A DNA stretch of 64,000 nt from Streptomyces sp. NRRL WC-3742 (GTDB lineage: Bacteria; Actinomycetota; Actinomycetes; Streptomycetales; Streptomycetaceae): assembly GCF_000720635.1 (NCBI RefSeq), contig NZ_JOCF01000005.1, forward strand, positions 1 through 64,000. Direction: 5' to 3'. The position numbers and the translations under genes are program-made. The notes under the pieces are model-generated. The model was not told the origin of the DNA and searched no databases. It was given only the letters and a program-made list of their open reading frames with translations. Every line of letters starts with the position of its first letter. Position 1 is the stretch's first letter. Below are positions 26,716-33,951 of this stretch, piece by piece.

Positions 26716-27369
26716 TCAGCCCTCGCTGCCGCCGCGCCGCTTGCGGGCCAGCAGCACGAGCGCGCCACCGACCAGCACCACGCCGCCACCGGCGGCCGCG
26801 ATGATCGGGGTGGCATCGCTGCTACCGGTCTGCGCGAGCACCGGGCCGGGGGTGCTGGGCGACGGCGACGGCGTCCTGGTCGGCGTCTTCGTCACGGACG
26901 GCGTGACCGTGGGGGTCACCGTCGGGGTCGCCGTCGGGGTCGGAGTCGGCGTCTGCGTCGGGGTCTTGGTGGGAGTGGGGACCGGAGTCGGCGTGTGGCA
27001 CGGCTCGATGGTCTTCGTCTCGTCGACGTTCCAGGTCGGCTCGTTCGGCGTCTCCGTGGTCTTGACCACCAGGTGCGCCTTGACCGCGGCGTTGTGGTCC
27101 TTCACGACGACGCTGTCGTGGAACTCCTTGCCGAAGGTCTTGCCGTCCAGGACCTTCTCACCGTCGATGGTGAGGGTGATGGTGTTCGTCACGCCCTGCT
27201 TGTCGCTGTAGTTGATCAGATCGATCTGCACCTTGTCGCAGGTCACCGACCAGGTCGGCGTGTGCGCCGAGGCGTTGGTGGCCAGCGCCAGGGGCAGAAC
27301 GAATCCGGCCGCCGCCGTACCGGCGAGAGCCGCCGCGCCGATCCTGGATATCCGCTGCTGTCGCGCCAT
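26716..27369 (-). CDS. Sortase-anchored small surface protein (LAQTG)
   Basis: 217 residues from ATG 27369. A signal peptide (about residues 1-34, ending NASA) is followed by a small domain of about 100 residues with two cysteines (TCDK and PCHT), then a Thr/Pro-rich stalk of about 60 residues, LAQTG, a hydrophobic segment and RKRRGG. This is the cell-wall sorting layout for a class E sortase (LAxTG). The Cys pair probably forms a disulfide. Function of the exposed domain unknown. No sortase gene lies in the window. Confidence 0.85.
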   Translation of the reverse strand: MARQQRISRIGAAALAGTAAAGFVLPLALATNASAHTPTWSVTCDKVQIDLINYSDKQGVTNTITLTIDGEKVLDGKTFGKEFHDSVVVKDHNAAVKAHLVVKTTETPNEPTWNVDETKTIEPCHTPTPVPTPTKTPTQTPTPTPTATPTVTPTVTPSVTKTPTRTPSPSPSTPGPVLAQTGSSDATPIIAAAGGGVVLVGGALVLLARKRRGGSEG

Positions 27370-27606
27370 ACCTTGTTCCCCTCCGAACGGTCCTACGCAG
27401 CAGGCGCGTTGAGTGGGTTCGCGGTGGCCCGCCACGACTGTCCGGGGGACTCTACCGGCACTCCCACACCTCGCCACACCCCGCCGTGCGACCGGAATTC
27501 GTCTGTCGGTCCGCTGTCGAATGTGTATGACCAGCCCATCACAGCCGCCACCTCGCTGAACGCGTTTTCGGCAAACCTGAATGAACTTCGTCACGTCAAG
27601 ACAGAA

Positions 27607-27646
27607 CGGCGCCCCAAGTGATCGGGTTCAATCACCAGGGGCGCCG
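27607..27646 (-). terminator. Terminator between the two surface-protein genes
   Basis: CGGCGCCCC pairs with GGGGCGCCG, continued inside by GTGAT/ATCAC. It is placed just after the stop of the gene at 27668. Confidence 0.8.
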
Positions 27647-27667
27647 CGTCAATCAGACAGGGCTCGA

Positions 27668-28966
27668 TCAAGCCTTCTTGGCCGCCCGACGGCGGGCCAC
27701 GACGACCATCGCGCCACCGGCCGCGATCACCGCGGCGCCGGCGATGGCCAGCGGGACGACCGGGCCGGAGCCGGTGTGGGCCAGGTCGCCGCCGTTGGCC
27801 TTGGCGGACGGGCCGGCGGCACCCGGAGCCACCGGAGCGGTGGAGGAGGACGGGCCGGCGGAGCCGCCCGCGCTCGGCGAGCCGGTGGTGCCCGGGGTGG
27901 TCGCGCTGCCGGACGGGTTCGGCGTGGCGGTGGCGCCCGGGGTGGTGGCCGAGGGCGACGGCGAGGTCGGCGTCGTCGGGGTCGTCGGGGTCGTCGTCGG
28001 GGTGGTCGGGGTCGTCGGCAGGCAGCCGGTGAAGGGGTAGTGGTGCGTCTCCGCACCGCCCTTGCCGGTCAGCGAGGCGGCGATGACCGAGCCGTTGACC
28101 GGGCCGGCGCTGCCGAGGTCGAAGGCGGCGTTCGGGGCGAGCACGGTGCCGGCCCAGGCGGCGGCGCTGTTCTTGACGACCTTGGTGGCGGTCGGGAAGT
28201 TCCAGAGCAGCTTGGCCCGGATCGCGCCGCCCGAGGCGCTCTGCAGCTTGTCGTCCAGGAGGAAGCCGTTCCTGCCCGCGTCCCAGATGTTGAAGCCGGT
28301 GGTCCCGGCCGCGGCCATGTCGTACGAGCCGCCGGTCACGTTGATCACGGTGACCGAGCCGGCGGGCACCTTGAGGAAGATGTCCTTGGCGCCCTGGAGC
28401 TTCGCGGCGTCGACGGTGAAGCTGTTGTACTTCGCGTCGCCGCCGGTGAAGGTCAGGTTCGGGCCATCGGCCTGGACGGTGGCGCCGGCGGTCTGCGGGA
28501 CGGCGGCCAGCGCGGTCGAGGCGGCGCGCAGCTTGGCGAACTCGGCCTTGAAGTCGATCGGCGAGGCGCCCTGGCCGACGGTGCCGGCGTGGGCCTGGAT
28601 GACGGCGCCGTCGGCCTTGGAGCCGTAGACGCCGTTGCCCTTCATCACCTGGGTGTTGCCACCGGTGAGCTTGCCGGCCACGACGAGCGCGTTCCTGCCC
28701 GGCAGGGCGTCGACCTGGGCCTGGGTCAGCTCCTGGCCGACCGAGAACCCGCCGGTGAAGTCGGCGTTGCCGCCGACCGCGACGGCACCCTCGGCGTCGG
28801 GGGTGTGGGTGTCGTTGCCCTCGATGAACTCGCCATACAGGTTGGCGACCCCGAGGCTGCGGCACTCCTGGCCGGGGTCGGCAGCCTGGGCGGCCGGGGC
28901 GACGAGGCCGGCCAGGACGAACGAGCCGCCGACGGCGAGCGCGGCGGCTGAGGTGGATATGCGCAT
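27668..28966 (-). CDS. Choice-of-anchor A domain, sortase-anchored surface protein (LAHTG)
   Basis: 432 residues. Signal peptide to about 28 (AQA). A long beta-rich region (about 35-290) starts with ANLYGEFIEGNDTHTPDAEG and includes GGNADFTGGFSVGQ, as in choice-of-anchor A proteins. Then a Thr/Pro stalk with 9-base repeats (TPTTPTTTPTT), LAHTG, a hydrophobic segment and RRRAAKK. It should be displayed covalently on peptidoglycan by a class E sortase. Its role may be adhesion or aerial-growth surface structure, which is inference. A DasR-like palindrome lies about 90 bases upstream. Confidence 0.88.
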   Translation of the reverse strand: MRISTSAAALAVGGSFVLAGLVAPAAQAADPGQECRSLGVANLYGEFIEGNDTHTPDAEGAVAVGGNADFTGGFSVGQELTQAQVDALPGRNALVVAGKLTGGNTQVMKGNGVYGSKADGAVIQAHAGTVGQGASPIDFKAEFAKLRAASTALAAVPQTAGATVQADGPNLTFTGGDAKYNSFTVDAAKLQGAKDIFLKVPAGSVTVINVTGGSYDMAAAGTTGFNIWDAGRNGFLLDDKLQSASGGAIRAKLLWNFPTATKVVKNSAAAWAGTVLAPNAAFDLGSAGPVNGSVIAASLTGKGGAETHHYPFTGCLPTTPTTPTTTPTTPTTPTSPSPSATTPGATATPNPSGSATTPGTTGSPSAGGSAGPSSSTAPVAPGAAGPSAKANGGDLAHTGSGPVVPLAIAGAAVIAAGGAMVVVARRRAAKKA

Positions 28967-29054
28967 GTGCAGGATCTCCGCTTACGTGCGGGAGGAGTGG
29001 GAGCGGCCCGAAAAAAGGTATGGACCAATCCGCACTCTTGCGGCCGAGCGGGCG

Positions 29055-29070
29055 ATTGGTCAAGACCAAT
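29055..29070. promoter_or_regulatory. DasR-like (GntR/HutC) palindrome
   Basis: ATTGGTCAAGACCAAT, a perfect palindrome, with 13 of 16 bases matching the DasR element ACTGGTCTAGACCAGT. A half site GGACCAAT lies at 29022-29029. It is between the surface-protein gene and ctaA. Confidence 0.5.
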
Positions 29071-29183
29071 GCGCGTGTCGTCCGGATTGTCCCGTTTGGA
29101 TTCTCGTACCCCTGGGTCGCGTCCGCCGTCGCCCAGCGCCGCGCCCCGCTGTGCCCCGCCCCAAGATCGGCTGTAAGGGCACC

Positions 29184-29189
29184 TACGAT
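29184..29189 (+). promoter_or_regulatory. -10-like box for leaderless ctaA
   Basis: TACGAT followed by 7 bases and GTG 29197. No ribosome site is near either candidate start, and no good -35 was seen. Confidence 0.4.
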
Positions 29190-29196
29190 TGACCCC

Positions 29197-30165
29197 GTGA
29201 TGAACCCCTTCTCCCTGCTCGCCGAGCGCTGGCAGCCCTCCGCCGCGATGGTCCGGCGCGCCGCGTTCGCCGCACTGGTGATGAGCGTGGTCATCGTCGT
29301 CACCGGCGGCGCCGTCCGGCTCACCGCCTCCGGCCTCGGCTGCACCACCTGGCCCCGCTGCACCGACGACAGCCTGACCCCGACCGCCGAGATGGGCTTC
29401 CACGGCGTCGTCGAGTTCACCAACCGCATGCTCACGTACGTGCTGAGCGCGGCCGTCGGCTGGGCCATCCTCGCCGCCCGCTGCCACCGCCCGTGGCGGC
29501 GCAGCATGACCAAGCTCGGCTGGGCCCAGTTCTGGCTGGTGATGAGCAACGCCGTCCTCGGCGGCATCACCGTCCTGACCGGCCTCAACCCGTACACCGT
29601 CGCGCTGCACATGATCGCCGCGATGGGCCTGGTCTGGGTCGCCCTGCTGATGTGGGAGCGCAGCAAGGAGGGCGACGGCCCCGCGAAGCTCGCCGTGGCC
29701 CGCCCCGTCCACCAGCTCTCCTACGTCCTGGTCACCGTCATCGGCCTGCTCGTCGCCGCCGGCACCCTGGTCACCGGCGCCGGCCACCACCCGGGCACGC
29801 CCAAGGACAACAAGATCGTCCCGCGCATCCCGATCGACTACGACCGCCTCGCGCAGTTCCACGCCGACTTCGCCTTCATCGCCGTCGGCCTGTCGATCGC
29901 CGTCCTCTTCGTCCTCGCCGCGGTGAAGGCCCCCCAGCCCGCGAAGTCCCGCGCCAAGGAACTCCTCGTCGTCCTGTCCTTGCAGGGCGTCCTCGGCTTC
30001 ATCCAGTACTTCACCGACGCCCCCGAGCTGATGGTCGGCCTCCACATGCTCCTGGCCTCCCTCACCTGGATCGCCGCCCTCCGCATCCCCCTCGCCCTCC
30101 GCACCCGCGAGGACGCCCCCGCCACCACCCCGGCCGCCCGCACCCCCGAGCCCGCCACCGCCTGA
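29197..30165 (+). CDS. ctaA: Heme A synthase (COX15/CtaA family)
   Basis: 322 residues from GTG 29197 (ATG 29200 is the next codon; a -10-like TACGAT exactly 7 bases upstream favours leaderless GTG). Eight hydrophobic segments. The heme-binding histidines are in MGFHGVVEFTNRM, ALHMIAAMG, LAQFHADFAF and VGLHMLLAS, and a periplasmic GLGCTTWPRC Cys pair is present. It hydroxylates the C8 methyl of heme O to give heme A for aa3-type oxidase. Partner gene ctaB is about 6 kb away, unusually far. Confidence 0.93.
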   Translation: MMNPFSLLAERWQPSAAMVRRAAFAALVMSVVIVVTGGAVRLTASGLGCTTWPRCTDDSLTPTAEMGFHGVVEFTNRMLTYVLSAAVGWAILAARCHRPWRRSMTKLGWAQFWLVMSNAVLGGITVLTGLNPYTVALHMIAAMGLVWVALLMWERSKEGDGPAKLAVARPVHQLSYVLVTVIGLLVAAGTLVTGAGHHPGTPKDNKIVPRIPIDYDRLAQFHADFAFIAVGLSIAVLFVLAAVKAPQPAKSRAKELLVVLSLQGVLGFIQYFTDAPELMVGLHMLLASLTWIAALRIPLALRTREDAPATTPAARTPEPATA

Positions 30166-30379
30166 CCACGACCCCGTTGGCGGTCACCTCCTGGACGAGG
30201 TCGAGCCACGGCCTCCACCACGATGCGCGATCGGCAGGGTCGAGCCGGTGACCCGACTTCCAGGCCCGGAAGCCCTCGTCCTCGTTGTCGACGGCGTGGA
30301 CATCACGCAGTTCCAGGTGGACCGCCGACTTCCGCGCAGACCTCAAAAGGTCAGCGAAGCTGTTCAAGCTCTGCGACAT
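30062..30379 (-). pseudogene. Truncated DUF6879-like gene
   Basis: ATG 30379 has a strong ribosome site (AAGGAGG). Roughly the first 65 codons, to about NGVVVRR, match the DUF6879 pattern I recall (ADLLRSARKSAVHLELRD, then FRAWKSGH and a WLDLV-type segment). The reading frame then runs into the antisense of the ctaA 3' end with no family resemblance, so the C-terminal half is missing. DUF6879 proteins normally sit next to small regulators in Streptomyces. Probably a deletion remnant. Confidence 0.55.
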
Positions 30380-30461
30380 CCAACGCCTCCTTGAGTGCCT
30401 TGGCCATGTAGGCAGGGATGCGGACCACAGACTCATGATCCGGGATCGGACCGTCAGCCAT
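30351..30461 (-). CDS. Small ORF (36 aa) upstream of the DUF6879 remnant
   Basis: Encodes MADGPIPDHESVVRIPAYMA and 16 further residues, ending ELEQLR. Codon bias is normal, and the next gene's start with its AAGGAGG lies inside it, an arrangement seen in coupled small operons. Its own start is close behind CAGGAG (rather short spacing). It could be a true small protein or a remnant of a longer one. Confidence 0.4.
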   Translation of the reverse strand: MADGPIPDHESVVRIPAYMAKALKEALDVAELEQLR

Positions 30462-30573
30462 GTCTCCTGCGCCCCAGCCTTTCGCACGACCGTCGGGCGC
30501 ACCTGCACGGCACCGCCGCTGACCGCCCGATGCGCGCTGCGGGCCTGTCCCACGGATCTCACCGACGCAGCCC

Positions 30574-31332
30574 TCAGCGGTTGTAGAGCTTGCGTGCCAA
30601 CAGGTAGCCGGAGAGCGCGATCACCGCGCTCCACGCGACGGCCTTCGCGAGGTCGGTGCCGGCCGGCTGGGCGGCGAGCAGCTTGCGCAGGGTCTCGATG
30701 ACCGGGGTGAACGGCTGGTTGTCGGCGAACCAGCGCAGCGGCGTCGGCATCGACGAGGTGGGCACCACGCCGCTGCCGAGGAACGGCAGGATCAGCAAGG
30801 GCATCGGCAGGTTGCTGGCGGTGGCGACGTTGCGGGCGATCATGGCGAGCGCGACGGACAGCCAGGTGATGGCGAAGGTGAACATGGCCAGGATGCCGAT
30901 GACACCGAGCCAGTCCAGGGCGGTGGCGGCGGGCCGGAAACCGATCGCGAGGGCGGCGGCGGTCACTGCGGCGAGCGCGAGGAAGTTCTGCACCAGGGAG
31001 CCGAGCACGTGTCCGGTGAGGACGGAGACGCGCGCGATGGCCATGGTCTTGAACCGGGCGACGATACCGCTGGTCATGTCCATCGCGACGGCGATGGCGG
31101 TGCCCTGGGCGGCGGCGGCGATGGTCGTGGCCATGATGCCGGGGGTGAGGTAGCCGGCGTAGGCGGCACGGCCGCCGCCGATACCGGCGCCCATGATGCC
31201 GCCGAGGACGTAGACGAACATCAGCAGGATGATCACCGGGACGGCGGTGTAGGTCAGCAGTGGCGTCGGGTAGCGGCGGACGTGCTTGAGCTGGCGGCGC
31301 AGCATGGTCGCGGAGTCGGCGACGGCTTTCAT
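30574..31332 (-). CDS. ABC-2 type permease (DrrB-like)
   Basis: 252 residues from ATG 31332. Six hydrophobic segments and the ABC-2 pattern VARFKTMAIARVSVLTGHVLG and GVVPTSSMPTPLRWFADNQPFTP, as in daunorubicin-resistance DrrB proteins. It follows the ATPase gene by 41 bases. It exports an unknown, probably lipophilic, compound and is probably controlled by the divergent regulator at 32410. Confidence 0.88.
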   Translation of the reverse strand: MKAVADSATMLRRQLKHVRRYPTPLLTYTAVPVIILLMFVYVLGGIMGAGIGGGRAAYAGYLTPGIMATTIAAAAQGTAIAVAMDMTSGIVARFKTMAIARVSVLTGHVLGSLVQNFLALAAVTAAALAIGFRPAATALDWLGVIGILAMFTFAITWLSVALAMIARNVATASNLPMPLLILPFLGSGVVPTSSMPTPLRWFADNQPFTPVIETLRKLLAAQPAGTDLAKAVAWSAVIALSGYLLARKLYNR

Positions 31333-31373
31333 CGGGCGGGTTCCTTCACAGGGGGTGCGATTGGTGCCGTTGG

Positions 31374-32282
31374 TCAGCGCGAGGAGGATGCGGTCAGTGC
31401 CAGGAAGACGTCGTCGAGGTCCGGGGTGTGCACCGTCAGCCCCGCCACTTCCGCGTCGAACGCGTTCAGCCGGCCCAGGGCGACTCTCAGGGCCTCGACC
31501 ACGCCGCCGTCCGCGATCTGGACGGTGAGTTCGGCGTCGTCGGCGAAGCGCACGGCGATGTGGCCGCCGGGGATCAGGCGCTTGAGCTCGTCCGGTGTCC
31601 CCTCGGCGACGAGTCTTCCCTGGCTGAGCAGGGCGGCGCGGTCGGCGAGCCGGTCGGCCTCCTCCAGGTACTGGGTGGTCAGGAAGACGGTGACACCGTC
31701 GTTCTCGACCAAGTCCCTTACGGTGCGCCACAGTTCGCGGCGGCTGCGCGGGTCCAGGCCGGTGGTCGGTTCGTCGAGGAAGATCAGCCGGGGCGCGCCG
31801 ACCATCGTCATGGCGAGGTCCAGGCGACGGCGCAAGCCTCCGGAGTAGGTGGCGACGGGCTTGCGGGCGACGGCCGCGAGGTCGAAGCGTTCCAGCAGCG
31901 CCTCTACGGTCCGGCGGCGCCGAGGACGGCCGACGTGCAGCAGGTCGGCCATCAGGCGAAGGTTCTCCTCGCCGGTCAGCAGGTCGTCCACGGCGGAGAA
32001 CTGGCCGGTGACGCCGATCGCGGCGCGCACCGCGTCGGGGTCCCGGGCCAGGTCGTGGCCGGCCACGCGGATCTGGCCGGCATCTGCCTTGATCAGGGTG
32101 GACAGGATCTGGACGATCGTGGTTTTGCCGGCGCCGTTGGGGCCGAGCAGAGCGTAGACCGTGCCCTGCGTGACGGCGAGATCGACACCGTCCAGGACGA
32201 GGTGGGCACCGTAGGACTTGCGCAGTCCGGTGGCGGCGATGGCGAGATCTTTGTTCAGCACGCGCTGAAAGCTACGTTGCAT
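31374..32282 (-). CDS. Daunorubicin-resistance-type ABC ATPase (DrrA-like)
   Basis: 302 residues from ATG 32282 (GTG 32261 is an alternative; neither has a ribosome site, suggesting a leaderless mRNA). Walker A GPNGAGKT (about 47-54), signature YSGGLRRRLD, Walker [14 protein letters not shown]. The GLRRRLD signature and the C-terminal LDDVFLALT are those of the DrrA subfamily. TTGCAT-type motifs cover its start and promoter region. Confidence 0.9.
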   Translation of the reverse strand: MQRSFQRVLNKDLAIAATGLRKSYGAHLVLDGVDLAVTQGTVYALLGPNGAGKTTIVQILSTLIKADAGQIRVAGHDLARDPDAVRAAIGVTGQFSAVDDLLTGEENLRLMADLLHVGRPRRRRTVEALLERFDLAAVARKPVATYSGGLRRRLDLAMTMVGAPRLIFLDEPTTGLDPRSRRELWRTVRDLVENDGVTVFLTTQYLEEADRLADRAALLSQGRLVAEGTPDELKRLIPGGHIAVRFADDAELTVQIADGGVVEALRVALGRLNAFDAEVAGLTVHTPDLDDVFLALTASSSR

Positions 32283-32400
32283 TCAGAGAAAACGTCTACG
32301 GAGAGATCCCCGTAACAGCAGCTCAGAGGCCATATTTTGATGCAATGACGATGTCACCGAATGCACCGCTGGCGTTGCATCAGGTGTCGCCGAATGCAAT
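32277..32400. promoter_or_regulatory. Cluster of five TTGCAT/ATGCAA motifs between drrA-like gene and its regulator
   Basis: Copies at 32277-32283, 32340-32346, 32360-32365, 32375-32380 and 32393-32400. TGTCACCGAATGCA at 32352 recurs with one change at 32385 (33-base spacing, about three helical turns). Probable operator array for the divergently encoded regulator. Confidence 0.6.
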
Positions 32401-32403
32401 ACT
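32375..32403 (+). promoter_or_regulatory. Leaderless promoter of the regulator gene
   Basis: -35 TTGCAT (32375-32380), 17-base spacer, -10 AATACT (32398-32403), then six bases to the GTG at 32410. Transcription is predicted to start at the start codon. Both hexamers lie in the TTGCAT motif cluster, which fits autoregulation. Confidence 0.55.
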
Positions 32404-32409
32404 GCGGCC

Positions 32410-33078
32410 GTGCCCGGAGGAAGACTGACCCAGCAGGACCGCCACCGCATCGCCACCGGACTCGTCGAAGGGCTCTCCTACGCCGAGATCGCCCGGCGCC
32501 TCGGCCGGACCACCTCGACGGTCAGCCGGGAGATCGGCCGTAACGGCGGTCCGGCCGGCTACCGCGCCGAACTCGCGCACCGGGCGACGGAGCGCCGGGC
32601 CCGCCGCCGCACGCCGAGCACCGGGCACGCACGCGGCGCCGGGCGCGCGGACGCCCAGGACCAGGCAGTGGAGCTGGCGGTGGGCACCGGGCTGCCGAAG
32701 ATGATGGCCAGGGTCCTGATCGCGTTGTGGCTGAGTGCGGACGGCAGGCTCACTGCCGCCGAGCTGACCCGGGAGCTGGGAGTCAGCCCGGCATCGGTCT
32801 CGGCGGCGGTGGGGTACCTGATCAGCCAGGAGCTGATCAGGCGCGAGGCCCAGGGGCGCCGGGACGTGTACGTGGTCGACAACGACGCCTGGTTCCAGTC
32901 GACGGTGACCGGAGCGGAGCACACGCTTCATGCGGCACAGGTCGCGGTGCAGTATGCGGAGCAGATCGGCCTCGACACGCCTGCTGGGTCACGGTTGGCG
33001 AAGAGCGGGGCGTTCCTGGAGCGGATCAGCCTGGACGCGTTGGAGTCGGCGGCTCGGTGGCGCGGCCTGCTGAGGTGA
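32410..33078 (+). CDS. MarR/GbsR-like regulator with N-terminal HTH_38 domain
   Basis: 222 residues, GTG start, no ribosome site (leaderless). The N-terminal LTQQDRHRIATGLVEGLSYA and following ARRLGRTTSTVSREIGRNGG form an HTH_38 motif also used by IS30 transposases, while the middle (about 95-160) is a MarR/GbsR-type winged helix with ELGVSPASVSAAVGYLISQE. This two-domain architecture is common in Streptomyces beside DrrAB-like exporters, so it probably controls the divergent pair. It is not a transposase because no DDE domain follows. Confidence 0.82.
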   Translation: MPGGRLTQQDRHRIATGLVEGLSYAEIARRLGRTTSTVSREIGRNGGPAGYRAELAHRATERRARRRTPSTGHARGAGRADAQDQAVELAVGTGLPKMMARVLIALWLSADGRLTAAELTRELGVSPASVSAAVGYLISQELIRREAQGRRDVYVVDNDAWFQSTVTGAEHTLHAAQVAVQYAEQIGLDTPAGSRLAKSGAFLERISLDALESAARWRGLLR

Positions 33079-33084
33079 CGGACA

Positions 33085-33122
33085 GTCCTGCGGGCGGCAC
33101 CAGCCGGTGTCGCCCGCAGGAC
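33085..33122 (+). terminator. Terminator of the MarR/GbsR-like regulator gene
   Basis: 12-bp perfect stem GTCCTGCGGGCG with its complement, extended by an inner 5-bp stem. It starts 7 bases after the stop. Confidence 0.85.
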
Positions 33123-33154
33123 CGCCGGCAGCCTGGTTCCAGGTCGTTCCGGCC

Positions 33155-33383
33155 AGAAGCCCGTCGCATCAGGGCCCGAGCCCGGGTCGAGGAAGCCTGC
33201 TTCAGCGGCCACCTCCTACGGCGCGGCTACTTCTGCGCCGACGGCGACGAGGGCCTGATGCCCGTCCTGGAGGACACGACGGTCCACGGCTGCGAGGCCG
33301 TCGCGGGCCGGGAGGACGGGCACGGCCAGGTCGAGATCACCGTCGTCCGGCTGAGCGACCTCGTCGCCGGCCCGCGCCGCTAG
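33155..33383 (+). pseudogene. 3' remnant of an unidentified gene
   Basis: About 75 codons with strong Streptomyces codon bias, open to a TAG at 33381-33383 and containing HLLRRGYFCADGDEG and VEITVVRLSDLVAG. There is no start codon with a ribosome site after the preceding terminator, and the in-frame GTG at 33075 would place that hairpin inside the gene. I read it as the C-terminal piece of a lost gene. Its stop overlaps the stop of the converging AsnC-type gene. Family unknown. Confidence 0.4.
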
Positions 33384-33850
33384 AGCCGGTCGTCCGCGTC
33401 CGCCCGGGGGTCGGTGAGCGGCGAGACCTGCCGTTCGAAGAAGGTCTCCAGCACCACCGTGGCCTGCGTCCCGCTGACTCCGTCGATGGCGTAGATCCGG
33501 CGCAGCACGTCCTGCAGTTGCTCGGTGGTGGCGGTCCGAACCTTCACCAGGACCGACGCGCTTCCGGCGATGATGTGCGCCTCCAGGACTTCGGGGAGCG
33601 CGGTGAAGCTCTCCTTGGAGTCTCCCATCCAGGAGGTCGAGTCGACGGTGACGTAGGCCAGTACGCCGCCGCCCACCGCCGCGGGGTCCACCTCGGCCGC
33701 GGTGCGCCGGATCACGCCGCGTTCGCGCAGTTTCCGCACCCGTTCGTGGGCGGCGCCGGCCGAGAGGCCCACGGCCTTGCCCAGGACGGCGTAGGACTGG
33801 GTGGCGTCCTGCTGGAGTCGTGCGAGCAGTGCCCGGTCGATGTGATCCAC
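33380..33850 (-). CDS. Lrp/AsnC-family transcriptional regulator
   Basis: 156 residues, GTG start after GGAG. N-terminal HTH (DHIDRALLARLQQDATQSYA, then GLSAGAAHERVRKLRERGVI) and C-terminal RAM-type ligand domain (LAYVTVDS..., VLVKVRTATTEQLQDVL). These feast/famine regulators bind amino acids or small effectors and form octamers. It is divergent from the SMP-30 gene, its likely target. A TCCAT-TCG-ATGGA palindrome overlaps its own ribosome site. Confidence 0.9.
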   Translation of the reverse strand: MDHIDRALLARLQQDATQSYAVLGKAVGLSAGAAHERVRKLRERGVIRRTAAEVDPAAVGGGVLAYVTVDSTSWMGDSKESFTALPEVLEAHIIAGSASVLVKVRTATTEQLQDVLRRIYAIDGVSGTQATVVLETFFERQVSPLTDPRADADDRL

Positions 33851-33855
33851 TACAC

Positions 33856-33868
33856 TCCATTCGATGGA
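33856..33868. promoter_or_regulatory. Palindrome over the AsnC-type gene's ribosome site
   Basis: TCCAT-TCG-ATGGA, 5-bp arms, in the 101-base gap shared with the SMP-30 gene. A candidate autoregulatory site. Confidence 0.4.
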
Positions 33869-33951
33869 TTCCGGGTCTGACCATATCTCATCCTGAGGTC
33901 TAGGCTCTCGGTCGAAGCAGGTTCATCGCACGATGGTCGGGGAGGATACCC

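Noticed and set aside
32410..33078. IS30-type transposase
   Set aside because: Only the HTH_38 motif is present; the rest is a MarR/GbsR-type winged helix and there is no DDE domain or terminal inverted repeat.
33075..33383. 102-codon gene starting at GTG 33075 with GTGA overlap
   Set aside because: A 12-bp terminator hairpin lies inside its first 16 codons, and codon bias only becomes normal after about 33155.
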